Assembly: GCA_029721515.1 (NCBI GenBank)
Contig: CM056563.1
Location: forward strand, 18,357,954-18,421,953
Length of the DNA: 64,000 bases
Direction: 5' to 3'
From: Synanceia verrucosa
Taxonomy: Eukaryota; Chordata; Actinopteri; Perciformes; Synanceiidae
Both the position numbers and the translations under genes were made by a program. Shown piece by piece: positions 12,581 to 24,912 of this stretch. Position 1 is the first letter of the stretch. The number at the start of each line of letters is the position of its first letter. Below the pieces are notes generated by a model. It did not search any database. It was not told where the DNA came from and saw only the letters and a list, made by a program, of their open reading frames with translations.

Positions 12581-14500
12581 ATTGTCTTGTTTTTGGTATA
12601 ATTATGATGAGTGGTCATTTAAATTTTTTTGGCCTTATGTTTCCAACAGTAGTGTAAAATTATCCCATTATCTCCCAAAAAATCAGCAAAAAAAAAAACA
12701 AAACAGTTTTCTTTGACCCCTCCCATAATAATAACATTAATCATACAGCCGTTAAAATTTAAAACTAACTGTAACCCAAAGCAATAGCTCATAAAAGTAA
12801 AGATTTATGAGGAGATGCGGGAGGTCACACTGCTTTTTCCTACGAATATTTACTACAACTGCATAATCAGCTCTGTCAGCCATTTCTGATAACTCTGTGT
12901 ATACTCAATAAACAGCATTCATCCCAGAAGCTGCTGCTTTTATGTCTGTAAACACACCATCTATCACGATAAGATAACAATCCCACCGGCGAGGAGTTGT
13001 GATGTCATAACATATTTGATGATATGTCAGGAAGGCAGACTGCATGGATGGTGCTGTTGAATTATTCAATTTGAAAACAAAGGGTGCACAGAGGAGGAGG
13101 AGGGCACAGCCAGTTATGTAAAGCATGCTGTGTGATTGCATAATCCGTTCGTAATCAGAGGGTAATACAGATATAGATGGCCCACTTTCTACCTTGTCCA
13201 TCTGAGCGTGACGGTGGCACAGTGTCCTGGGTGCTCAGGTTCACCCGGAGCAGAGCGTTTGATATGTTGAACTTCAGCCATCACAACATTAGAGTCGTTT
13301 CCCATGAAGAGGCACTCACTGCTGCGTGGGGTTTTTTTTTGTTTTTTTTTTTTATTGTACATGGACAGATGTCAAAGTTGTTTCTGGCGTGAGTCATAAT
13401 TTGTTTTGTTTGATAATCTCTCTGCTCTTTGAAAGCCGTTGCCGTGATACTCCACAGTGTAGTACAAGCCCTCTAAGCCATGTCACACAGATTACAGACA
13501 TGCAACAATGGGAGCAATGTTGTTCCATCCCATAGTGTCCCTGCTCTTTGTGTGGATAATTTCAGATTTAAATTTGATATCATTCAGAGGGGTCAATAAC
13601 TTTTCATTAGTTTCAGTTGACGTGCAGTTCAACATAAAGCTGAACTGATGTCTTATTTTTACCTCTTGGCCCAATATTGAAGACTGGCTGAAGTTAAGAC
13701 CATCTTAAAAACACTGAAATGGTTTTAGGATGAGGATTAAAGCAGGAACTGTGAACTGGGGACACTTGGCTGTACTGTACTCTATCTGTGTGGCTGTTTC
13801 TTTCATTTTTCTGTTTGTAATTCATTCCAGTTTGTTTTCATCTCTGTTTTGAACATGCTTCCTGGCAGGAGTTGAATCAATCCATTTTCTGGCCTCTTCT
13901 CCGACAAAATTACTCTCCCACACGACTAAACTGCTTCTCATTTTCTGCCGGATGATGTAATCAAACATTTTCAAACTGGTCTAAACATGTGGTTAACTTG
14001 AATTGAAACAGAACTAAACAGGAAATGTTTAAAATATCACACATTTGCTTTTGGTTTCACATGGGGGACAAACTTCTCCCAGGTGGAACACTGTTATACG
14101 ACAAAAAAAACGATGTAACAAAATGTGTTGCCCTTAAAGCGTAGGAATCATGGGTAAAACTTCCCACAGTGACAAACATAGTGTACTTTTCCTGGCCTTT
14201 TTAAATCTTTAATAAGTCTTAACTTAATCCTGATACAGGAAGTATGTTGGATATTTTTTCTAATGTTTATGTAACTTTCTATATGCTTTGCTGTAAAAAG
14301 ACTTAATTGCATTTAATAAGTAATCATTTCATTCATTTTAGATTTTCACTGCAAAAAGAAAAGAGTAATCGGTTATGCTTGTTTCATTCTCTTTCACAAA
14401 TCAAAGGAGGGACCTTACAGACTGCTGTATTGTCTTCACTTTCTATGTATCAGACTATCACAATGTTGACATCTCCTATTGAAGCATTTTTGTCATCGGC

Positions 14501-14706
14501 CTAATTCCCACCAGCACACTGAAAGGTCTGAGAGTGGATATTACCATTCTCGCTGGAGGCTTCCTTTTTTGGTTTAACATTCGCCGAGGATGTGATCTTC
14601 ATTTTTATGTAACGCAGACTGCATCCTAATCCCGGTGGTGTTCCATACAGTGGATTGAAAGGATTTTTTTGAGAGTCGAACGAGAATACTGCCATTCCTT
14701 TAAATC
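14501..14706 (-). other. Unidentified minus-strand open frame
   Basis: Open frame encoding about 66 residues from a possible acceptor (TTCTATTTTAG|GATTTA at 14706) to TAG at 14501, with a possible donor (AATG|GTAATA) before the stop. Composition is not low-complexity (FSFDSQKNPFNPLYG...). I do not recognise it. It may be a chance ORF or a fragment of a repeat next to the Penelope-like relic. Confidence 0.15.
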
Positions 14707-14934
14707 CTAAAATAGAAAGGGAGGCAGTTTGGCGGCAGCCACAAGAGAGGCAAACCATGCAAAAAGGGGCTTTGAACAGTTGAAAGAGCTTAACCCAGAG
14801 TGAACTGCTCCCCTGATGCCACGAAACCAACTGCCCAGGCCAGCAGCCAAGAGACGAGAAAGATCAGAGTGATAAGTCCTGCAGAGCGCTCTTCACCCCA
14901 ACCTACCTCACTTTCCTCCATTATTCTATTAATT

Positions 14935-15745
14935 ACAAAAAGAGTGAAACAGAGTCAGGTGGACTGCTTGAGGTTCATTGACGACATTTCTCCTCTCATC
15001 ATCTAAGAGCTTCTTCAGCTCTAACTGACTGGTAGAGAGTCCAGATTCTTAAAGGAGTCGTTGTCTTTCATGTGGGAGTCTACCTTACTCTTAAGTGGGA
15101 TGTTAAGGTGATCTCACTCAGGTGTGAATGGTTGCTGAGGTTTCTGGGGATGGAGGTCAAAAGTAAGTGGCTGATAGATGGTGTTGTAGTCCTCCTCTGT
15201 TCAGGGATGGTTTCTCCAATTTGACAAAAATGGCTTCTTTAACTCCTCTCTCAAACCATCTGTCTTCCCTGGCTAAAACCTGGACATTACTGTCCTCAAA
15301 GGAGTGTCTGCAGGTGCAGGTGAACTGCTGAGTCTTGTCATGAGGAGTTGGCTCTCCTGTGTTGAGCCATATGTTTGTGGAGCTCTTCTTTGGTTACCCC
15401 AAAGTACAATTTACAGCATTCTTCACTGCTCTGGACAGCATACACTGTTTGTGTTGTGGTGTTTTGTCCACCTTTGGGTGGACCAGCCTCTGTCTCAGTG
15501 TCTTACCAGGTTTGTAGTGCATGGGAATCTTGTGTTTTCTGAAAATTCTCTTGAATTTTTCCAATACTCCAGCAATGAAGGAAATGACAAAGTGTTTCTG
15601 TTTGTCTTCCCTCTCCTGTTCATTGTTGTTTCTCTTGTTGGTGTTGTTGGTCTTGACAAAGGCCCAGTTTGGATAGCCATGTCTTAAGTGCATTCCTGAT
15701 GTGTTTCTGAGGTGAACAGACTTGGCCAAACCTCAAGCAGTCCAA
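14935..15745 (-). mobile_element. Degenerate Penelope-like retroelement with GIY-YIG remnant
   Basis: Minus-strand frames, broken by stops and frameshifts, carry the C-terminal part of a Penelope-like retroelement protein: the FKRIFRKHKIPMHYKPGKTL and LRQRLVHPK blocks (about 15430-15620), then the GIY-YIG-like KLYFGVTKEELHKHMAQHRR (about 15320-15385), and in other frames EDRWFERGVKEAIFVKLEKP (about 15190-15265). These elements couple a reverse transcriptase to a GIY-YIG nuclease; only the end of the ORF is present. Similar AACCTCAAGCAGTCCA motifs lie at both edges in opposite orientation (near 14960 and 15735), which fits the complex termini of this class. Non-functional relic. Confidence 0.75.
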
Positions 15746-17640
15746 CTGACTATTTTTGGCTCATATGATTTACTCTACATGACATGACAGAGAACCTACT
15801 CAGACATTATAATACATTACATTATAATTCAGTTTGGTATTAGACCTCAAGTGATATATTGAAGAAAAATAGCAAGCAGCGAGTGTTACCTGTTACCTAC
15901 TACAGTACCCTCATTTCAAAAGCAGGAGTGCAAAGTAACTATTATATGTATGTAATTCTCATCACTAACTGAGCACTTTTTAAAATCATCAGTTTTATAT
16001 TTATATTTTGGGTTTCTACTAGAACATGTTAAATAAAACACAACAACCTCAAAACAGAGTGTTTTGATTGGCTTGCGAGACAGATATGGCACACCTTTGC
16101 AAAGGTAGGTCTTTTCCTAAACCTAAGTAGATTTGTTACGGATATTTGTGTTGCTGAACATTCATAGGAGAACGCATCAAAAATGAGGACTAACTTTTCT
16201 TAAGATGTTATACGAAACATTGTCTGAGCCAAATCTGAAAGGTTTGTTGTATCACAGTCCACAAAAGACAAACTGGTTTGTCTTATTTCATGGTCTGTGC
16301 ATTTGGAGACACTCCAGATACCCAAGCATACTGTATGTGAACAAGCACTGAATGAGTTTTTCATTATCTTTCAAGAAGCTTCTTTCAGAAAGTCAAGAAT
16401 TACAGAGTAGCTGGTGGTTATACTGTTGTGGTTGTCAAGAGGATAACCCAGAAGATCACAATAGTTCGCAGAATGGTGATTTCACTTTGAAAATGCGTGT
16501 ATCTAGAGCCAGCAGCTCTAGATATATATCTTATGTGTTTAATCCTCACAAAAACAATTTGATGTTTTTACTGTATTTATGAGTCAGATTTATGATGGGT
16601 CTCTACTGGTTGCCAGCAATTACTTGTTTTTTTCATTATTTACTTGTAATTGATGCTGTTGCACACCTGTGTCACTGGCATAAATTAAACCAAAGACGTC
16701 ACAGATTTGACTCACTAGTGACTGAATTACTGTTCTGTGATGGACTATTGTTTTTGCTCAGGATAAATGGATTTTTAACTAGATTCTTCAAGCAAACCTA
16801 CAGTAAAACCTAAATTTGCATGTTGAAATAAATGAATTAATATTTGAAACTAATAAACAGAGGCTGGGATTCAAGTAGAACAAATAGAAGTGTGATATGA
16901 GTAGAAAAAAAGGAAGATGAGTCAAGTGACAGTGCTTCTACTCGAGTATGATGACCTCTTTTCTCTTCTTCTTTTATCTCTACACTGCATAGCCTCTGAC
17001 AAACTGTCATGTTTGGCTAAATACTAAAAGAAATTACTAATTTGCCAAAGTCCTCAAAAGCATATAAAGATAAAGAATATAATTCTGCTTTCCAGAAAGT
17101 AAAGACAGTAGATTTATCTGAAGCTTTGAGAATAAAAAAAAAACAACAACTGAGAGGCAAGAAGGCAACAAGCAATTGAAGCCAAACAATCATCATCTTG
17201 TCATGCACGGCTTCTTTATATTACTGTTGGCTGTTGTAATGTGGGCTCATGGAATTAGACAATTGAGTTTTCATTGTGCAAAAAGAAAGTGCTGGGGGAG
17301 AGAGGAGGAGTCGAGAGCGAAGGCGAATAAAGGGGTTTGTTGAGGACAATGGCTTGACTAAGCAGGGCCATCTGAGGTCTGTTTATCCTGTTCTTACCTC
17401 ATGCTCCCGCTGTTTATTCATTCATTTCACTTCAGTAATTCAAGAAGTGCCAAGTCCAACTCTCTGAGCAAGTCCCTCCTTAGAGTGAGAAAACATGATG
17501 GAGTTTGCACACTTTCTGTAAACACACATTTGGCAGCGTATCTCTTTATATACTGTAGCTAAGTATTTTAGATGAATACAAGTATCCTTCATCAGCACCA
17601 CCAGCAAATATGTTGTTCATTTCAACTGAAAACTGGGTTA

Positions 17641-17905
17641 AGGCCAATTCATACTTGTGAGCATAGTGGAATCTGTGCAGAAAGTCCGCTCACAGCTTTT
17701 ATAGTTGAGCGCAGTGCAGCACAGTAGTTACCTGTGAAATTTTTGTGAATCGGAAGATCACATTTAATGCGGGTCATTGTGAAAAATTTGTGACAGTCCG
17801 CATCTTTGTAAAATTTGAGCTTTGCACACACGGACCTTTCAGAGAGCCACGTGGACATCCGTGGGGTCCGCTCCATGTCCATTCCACCTGAGTACGAATT
17901 GGCTT
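17641..17905. mobile_element. 265-base MITE with TTA target duplication
   Basis: Terminal inverted repeats AGGCCAATTCATAC (left) and GTACGAATTGGCTT (right) flanked on both sides by TTA (17638-17640 and 17906-17908). Trinucleotide TWA duplications are typical of PIF/Harbinger elements, so a Harbinger-type non-autonomous MITE is likely. No coding capacity. Confidence 0.75.
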
Positions 17906-17974
17906 TTACACATGTAATTTTGTTAAAGTTATAGATTTTGTCACATGGGTATTTGTACTATTTCTACTTTTAAA

Positions 17975-18125
17975 ATTAGCTATTAACTATTTATCCATTA
18001 CGTCTCGCTAACCATTTTTATCTATTTACCCATTACTTTTAACGTAATCTAACTATATATCCATTATTTAACCAATTATCCATTATCTAGCTAACTATTT
18101 GAATCATTTATCCATTACTTTCACT
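17975..18125 (+). repeat. Degenerate tandem repeat of a ~20-base unit
   Basis: About five diverged copies of a unit like CTAACTATTTATCCATTACT in succession, with variable spacing. Confidence 0.6.
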
Positions 18126-21100
18126 GTTAAAGTCAAATTTTAATTTATTGTACTTTTATATGAGCCAGCTGCCATGTTTCCACAGTAACCAGAACGACCA
18201 AACCAAACACTAGTTTTGTCCTTACATGTTTGGCAGGCAGGAGGTATTTCAAATTTTGCACTTTGCAAAACTAAATTGCAAAATCTACCTCACTGCTACA
18301 TGCCACAAAGGTCATTTCCATTTGTTTCTATATCTTTACTAATTATTTCAGCATCCAAACTTCATGTTTATCTGTACCTTGAGTGAGACTTTAGTGCTGT
18401 GCTGAGTATGAGGGTTGAATTCGTAGCCAAGTGAGAGTTCCTTGATGATGGATCCTGACGATGGGTGGAAAGAATGAGTCATCCATCATCTGTCCGTTGC
18501 GTTGGGTAGCTGCCGCTGGTGCAGGGCAGAGTCGAGCCCTATCTCACATCGCTGAAGGAATGGTGATGTCAGAGCCGTCACTGTTATACTCCCTCATCAG
18601 CACCCACTCACGTAGCTCTTGGTATTTGTGCAATCGGGGAATGATGGAATATAATAATAGCACTGAGTGTCTTCACTTAGCCCCATGTCAGCCCTGTTTC
18701 TTCTTTTTTCCTGGCTGGAAACCTACATATTCTACATAATATTCATCATCAACAGATGTGTTTCCTCCTCAGATCTTGTCCATACTGCTCAATCCCATTT
18801 ATCATGGTTGTGATGCATTGTGTGTTTTTTTTTAACACATTCCTAATGTGCTGTGTACATGACAGCCCTCATGAATGACTCAGTATGAGCCAAACATCTG
18901 AACCAATCACCACCCACATGCTGTTGCAGAAAATGACGCAGATGTGCAACTTTTTTCTTTGTCTTGTTGAGGAAATTGATGATTTATGTACCCTTTGACC
19001 TCTCAAGTGAGTGAGTCATCATTGGATGGATGAATTACAACGGTTACATAACTATTGTTTCTTTCTCAGCATATGTTCTCATTTCCTTATGAAACTGACT
19101 TCTTGGTATTGTATTGGCAATCCTGGATTATGAATAATCCTAAATATATTTGTCTGGATCAATGATGCCATGTTACAGGTTTGGGTCAAGGGATCTGAGG
19201 AGATTACTGATCTGTTAAAGCCATGTCATTTATATTTTGGTAATTTTACCTTAAAATGGAAACACCAGTATCTACTTACACATGTCTATATACTCAAGTA
19301 TGCTTGAACGAGCTGAGAAATGCCCAGAATCATGTCCGAGGACGTTCATGTGGTGTTCGTGCTGTTGAGTCTATTGATTTTTGAGACTATACTGCCCTCT
19401 TATGGTAGACTTTGTAATAGTTTTAATTAATGTGTTTATTATGCACAGAAAACAAACCATTTATGGAAAAGAATATGAAGAATCACATTATTTTTTTGAA
19501 ATTATCCCTATGTCAAAAAATAAAGAAAAAAAAAATACCTAAAACCTATTTGATAATAAAACATTATGAAGATCACAACTCACAATAACATGCCATGACG
19601 TGACAATATGATAAAGTAGGATAGCCCCTTTATTTTAATTAGTCTTTAAGGTTTCTTAAACATCTCTGGGAAACACAAATTTGGAAGTGGTGCTTTTGTG
19701 TGATTTTTTTCAGTTTACATATAATGATTAATATTTGTATGGATGTTAGTTGGCTTAGAATTTTTTTTTTTTTTAGGACGTTCCTATTTTAAATGACCAG
19801 CTACGACAGCGACACCAGTATTGTTTTGTTCTTGTGAGTCAATGTATGAGAAAGCCTGTTATATTACATGTTTATATTTCTGTCTATGGACAGATTTCAT
19901 CACCTCAATAGCATCGCAAGCTGCAAGATGCAGTCATGAAACTTTATAGGTCTGTAGTTGGGATCAAGTTCAAAGATAGGCGAGTGATTGTGAGATGATT
20001 GATAGAATTGAGAAGTGGACAAGCCTCACTGTGCAGCTCACCTTAAATGTGATGTCAGTAGGAGGGAGGCGGTAGGTATCTTCTAACAGAGCTCATATGT
20101 ACAGTACAGTATGTCCTACTCCAAATGCTGATGCTCAGATTGTCAGCTGACAGCAGAAACCTCAGCCTCGACCATGCGGCCTGCTGCCCCTGGGTTGGGG
20201 AGTCATGCACCTAATCAAGGAGTGGCAGAGTGAAAGTCCTTCCTCCCTTGGCAGAGCCAATTGGCCCGACAGATGGTACTTAGACGGACTAAGCTGTTTG
20301 CTTCTGTCTCTGGAGATTAGAAACCAAGCTCTCTCAAGTAAATGTGATTTCAGATCAACGAGGGAAAGTTTTCCTCAAGTTTCTCCTCATTTACCACAGA
20401 CTTCTTGTTGTAATTTAGCCACAGTGCAGTCTATTTATTACCAGGCTTTTCTGCTACCACTTGAATTTACAACCAACTCAGTGATTGGACATACTTCCAG
20501 CACCAGAACAATTATGACATTTTTCATGTAGCATGGAGGAAAATGTACCGTAGTGTTTTTTCAAATCAGCTTTGTCTATTTGTCCGACAAAAAGCAGATT
20601 GATAAAAGAATGGTCAAATTTGAAATGAAATTTAATAATTTTTTTTTCATGTGTAGGATGGGCAAAGCTTCAAATAAAGTGGAGCCTATATTTCCATACA
20701 ATAAACACCCATATCCCTTCACACTTCCAGTGGGCAACCTCATGGTCTGAAAAGAGCATTAAAAAATGTTTCACAAAGAAATCTATGAGAAAATGATCCT
20801 ACTTTTTACTTAATTTATTAGCTCCATAAACGTGGTAAACGTGTTTATGGTCTTAATCACTAGTTTCAAGTCTTCTTCAATACAGCATGATGTTCATTTC
20901 ATACATTTTGGGCCCATCTAGAGTCAAATAGATTGCTGTATAAGAGGATGATTTAGGGTGATGCTACATTGTACCTTTTGTTTTTGTCTCAGAATTGTAA
21001 CCCTTCCACAGTGTATTTTTAGTTCATCGTGCCATTTTGTCACCTATAAATGTCAATTTAGCGTTCAAATGGTCAGCCCCACCCTCTCGTGTCTCTTCTG

Positions 21101-21294
21101 GTTGCAGCAAAACAAGATGGTGATGGCCAAAATGCAGGCTTCAAAAAGTTAGTCAAACCAATGATGTCATGGTGACTACAACCACTTCTTAGTCAATTTA
21201 GTGAAGGGCAAAAACTAATTTGGCGTCTTAGACGGTACAGTATGACCACAGGAAAAAGGACAACAATGATGGAGAGAATAACTGAAGTATTTAC

Positions 21295-21300
21295 TTTATT
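21295..21300 (-). terminator. Polyadenylation signal of akap2
   Basis: AATAAA on the minus strand, about 205 bases after the akap2 stop. Mammalian AKAP2 has a long 3' UTR, so further distal signals may also be used. Confidence 0.4.
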
Positions 21301-21504
21301 CATCTGCTGAGTAAAACTAGTCTTCAGAGATATTAAAAAAGTATATTTGGTACAGATACAAAGCAGAGTTAGAAGAGCTAGAAAGCATTTATGCCGGAGC
21401 TACCTTCAGGATTTTGGTTATAGTGATAAATCTTTTGTATAGCTCTAGCATTGCAGATCATTGATATTCTATTTGCAGCGTTGATGACATCACGATGGCC
21501 AGTA

Positions 21505-21606
21505 TCATTTCTTTTCCTTTGACGGCTTCCTGTTGATCAGGCCGGACTCCCAGCGTTGCCACAGAGGAGCCTTCTGACCTCCTGCTCTGTGAACTTTAGC
21601 CCCCTG
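21505..21606 (-). CDS. akap2: AKAP2, terminal coding exon with stop
   Basis: Follows acceptor TTATCTCACAG on the minus strand and stays in phase 0. It encodes 33 residues with the AKAP2 C-terminal signature LWQRWESGLI, then a Lys-rich tail and TGA at 21505-21507. The acceptor could also be used three bases later (tandem CAGCAG, NAGNAG type), adding or dropping one Gln. The final protein from the ATG at 27136 is 803 residues (802 with the second acceptor). Confidence 0.85.
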   Translation of the reverse strand, partial: QGAKVHRAGGQKAPLWQRWESGLINRKPSKEKK

Positions 21607-22054
21607 CTGTGAGATAAAACAGTCCAGATTTAGAGGGAGATTAGCTCCCTTTTCTTAAGCCTCTGAATTGGTGATCAATTTCAGAACTACATGCACTAAT
21701 CCAAGGATTTGTAAAGCAAAGAGCATTTTGGAATACTTCCAATCTAATGTCTTCATTCTTTTTAGGACCCATAATACAGAAAGCCACAATTATATTATTA
21801 ATTATATTACTTTAACCTCACCTTTAGGGATCATAACTCATCAGTGCTTTGATAGGGACTAAAGTGATACACAATAATGATAATACACAAGAACAGGAAT
21901 GGTTTGATGATAATCTGTCCTGTAGTGGTTTCATTTAACTAATTTAACGACAATACAACATGACATCACATCCATGTTTTCCAGTGTTGCACAATAAACA
22001 CGTGTAACAGATCCAACAGAACTACGTTTACAGTAATTAAACCTGGAACATCAC

Positions 22055-22140
22055 CTGCGTCTGCTCAGATTTCATCTGGTCTTTCTTGGATGGTGGCGGC
22101 CAAACCCGTTCCAGTTTTCCCGTTGACCGTTTCCTGACGT
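22055..22140 (-). CDS. akap2: AKAP2, penultimate exon
   Basis: 86-base internal exon between a strong acceptor (TTTCTGTCCTTTAG) and donor CAG|GTGATG. It enters with one base carried from the large exon (G|AC = Asp) and leaves in phase 0. It encodes a short basic stretch with RKRS and ERVWPPPSK, typical of the AKAP2/MISP C-terminal region. Too short for an ATG-based ORF search, but the phase agrees at both ends with its neighbours, which is strong support. Confidence 0.85.
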
Positions 22141-22440
22141 CTAAAGGACAGAAAGAAAATAAAGGAGCAGGGTAACATGAGGGGATTTGACTTCAGGCAC
22201 CAGTTATCCATTAAACCATCAAGGCTTTCCCAAAGTTAACATCTCTAATCCTGTTTTGTTTGTCTGCTCTAATTTAAGTAACAACATTAGCATATCTGGC
22301 TAACTCGCTCACTACACAGTAAGTTCAGTGTTACAGTAGATTCGTTGTGTGTTACATTTTACAGCCCAGCTGCTAACTTTATAATCCGAGATGGATTATG
22401 TTCACCCAACACAATGGTCAGGCTTCGTCCTTAATCCTTG

Positions 22441-22735
22441 TGGGCGGCAGTAGCTCAGTCTGTAGTGACTTGGGCTGGGAATTTGAGGTTCGCCAGTTCA
22501 AGTCCAGAATGGACCAAATGTGGAGAGTGGACTGGTAGCTGGAGAGGTGCCAGTTCCTCCTCCTGGGCACTACCGAGGTGCCCTTGAGCACCCCCAACTG
22601 CTCGGGGCACCTGGATAAGGGGCCCTCACTCTGACACCTCTCCTCCAATGCATGTGTGTTTCATAACTTCTGTGTGATGTGCAACTGAGAAATAATAACG
22701 GAGTGAAAAAAAAAAAGTAATTTCCCCATTGAGGT
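22441..22735 (+). mobile_element. tRNA-derived SINE
   Basis: tRNA-like head with a pol III A-box region (AGTAGCTCAGTC, 22450-22461) and B-box-like AGTTCAAGTCC (22495-22505), a body with GCACCCCCAACTGCTCGGGG, and a 3' A-run (22706-22719) followed by TTTCCCCATTGAGG. It lies upstream of the penultimate akap2 exon, within the intron, opposite in sense to the gene. Confidence 0.75.
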
Positions 22736-24299
22736 AAGTCTTCTTGGTCTTCTTCTTCTTGTAAATTTAAACAACCTAATGATAGCCAATACAAAGCAGC
22801 AAAACAGTGTTATGTTATAATGTAAAAGTCTCATGGTGTGTTCATGCTGTATTGTCTAAACTGTAATTACAAGCAACCGAAAGAAAAAAAAAATCAAATC
22901 AGCCTTATAAATCTGAGTCAAGAATTTAGGACACTTGATGGTAAGAACTAATGAACCAAACTGTTGGCAATGGGGCAAGAGTTTGGTATCTGAACCATTG
23001 TGGTGTCCTTTTATTGTCCTTTTGTAGTCTGTGTAGTATTGACCAATCATGTGTGAGCTGAATTTGGTTGCATGCAGGTAAACAGACACAGTCGCCTGAA
23101 TACAATCTAGGAACCTATCAGCTACCATATTTTAGCTTTTCAGCTAAACAGCCATTCATCATTAACTGAGTGTTAACAGCGTCTCAAGGGTCTCATCTCA
23201 GACATACTGGGCCACACAGAGGCGTATTGCGATCAAACTGCTGTGTATTTTTCTCCACAAAGGTCTTATTTTCAGTGCACTCCCAAAACTGTGCTGAAAG
23301 GTCCTCTGTGAAGATCTCACAGTGTATTCGGCTCATACATCATTATACAGCATTATGTCACAGCTGATTAGGATAACACACTACAGCTTACTTGACCTTA
23401 AGAAGGAGTCATTTCCTTCAGTTTGGCCCAGTTTTACCCCCAGACATATTATGTTGCTGTCACATGTGGCTTCATCATCTTCATCTTGAGTCAACCCCGC
23501 ACATCATTATCCAGCTGCTGTGGCTGAGAATACTAACACAGTGCTACATAATGACACTGGCTGTCTGCACTGTTTTGTCGGGCCCTCAAGCTCTCCTGCT
23601 GTGCATACAGGCAACAACATAGACATGCACACCAACTGTACATACTCTGAGCAAGACCTCTGAGCTGTCTGAGTTCATTTGCACTTACACCACACCATAA
23701 GTGAACCAGAAGTGGCTCACGCTCAAGTGTAGATAGTAGCCTTCACGTTGTCACTCAGCCCACTGGCATCAGCTGACTCAGATCAGGCGGCTGCTGGAGT
23801 GATGCGCCCTTAACCGCTTGTGACAGGGTTGACACTAAGTTGTCGATAAGACTCCTTAGATAACACGATGTGATGCTAATGTGGAGAGGCATTCATTAAA
23901 GTTCCCAGACAGTGTCAGCGGGCCGAGATGTGCAATGAATAGAGATCTAAGTGACTTTTAATAGACGTACTGTTATTTACATGATGCATCTTAGTCTGGT
24001 GGATATAATACGTACATGTTTAATGATTTTTTTTTTTTCTTATTTTTCATGGCATTGCCAGTTAAATTTATTTTTATTTCGTGTTATCCTAACACACATT
24101 GTCAGTGAGCAGAGGTTTCATTGAATTATTCTTAATTTGGAAATTATGTGATAGGGTACATTTGTACAAATGAACCCTTCTGGTTCTACTATAGTAAAAG
24201 TACTTAATCAAGTTGAGTGATAGATATACAGAGTATAACACCACCTGCCCCACTCAAAGGTCCTCCAGCATCATTTCAGAGCTTTATCCTTTCTCACTG

Positions 24300-24480
24300 T
24301 GTTCCCTACACTGCACCATTTTGAACAGGAGTGAGGAATTTAAACTGAATTCACCTTTTTAGACCCAAATTTGAGCCAGAACACTGGAATTATCTGATAA
24401 GTCAGAAATTAATCCAGAATAACAAACAACCACTAAAACACATGTTTCTGTTCTGGAATGACAGGAAATAAATGGAATTT
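24300..24480 (-). repeat. Dispersed repeat family A, copy 2 (inverted)
   Basis: Reverse-complement match to the repeats at 5345 and 46925, located in the intron between the large akap2 exon and the penultimate exon. It includes ATTTTGAACAGGAGTGAGGA and the matching CCAGAACACTGGAATT block. Confidence 0.8.
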
Positions 24481-24912
24481 AGCATCTCAATCAAAATTAA
24501 TAATAATGTTCTTTATATTTTTTTTAACACTGAATTTGAAAAATCATGGATAACAACAATAATTATATTTTAGCATTAAATAGATCACTTTGATTAAAGA
24601 GCTTGTACATACTGGTGGATTAACTGTTACAGAAAAAAAATATTTTGGTAATCACCAATACTGTAAATTTAGGATAGCGGTGGCAAACACCTCACACTGG
24701 CTGGAGGAATAAATATATAAATAAGTAAATAAATAAATATGATAAGCACTGCATACAGTGCATAACATATATTTCATTTTTGCTTGCCTCTGAAATTTAG
24801 TGGAGTAGGAATATAAATTGGTTTAAAATAGAGATGCTCACATACAGTACATAGAAATACCTCAGAACTGTACCCAAATGCAGTACTTAGTAATGTATGT
24901 AAACAGACTGAC

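Larger units (their letters stand above)
5576..21290. other. Long intergenic stretch between nfil3 and akap2
   Basis: Apart from the repeats and relics listed separately, I see no exon-like sequence with supported splice sites on either strand. Short ORFs are dispersed and lack coding character. Poly-T tracts occur near 13331-13354 and 19765. Confidence 0.5.

Noticed and set aside
15304..15687. 127-codon plus-strand open frame
   Set aside because: It is the antisense shadow of the Penelope-like protein relic on the minus strand.
22441..22515. Possible functional tRNA gene
   Set aside because: tRNA-like boxes belong to a SINE with a long unrelated body and A-rich tail.
24887..24912. Last eight codons and stop of the long akap2 open frame
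   Set aside because: They lie beyond a good donor (CCAG|GTCAGT) and the correct C-terminus is supplied in frame by exons at 22.1 and 21.5 kb.
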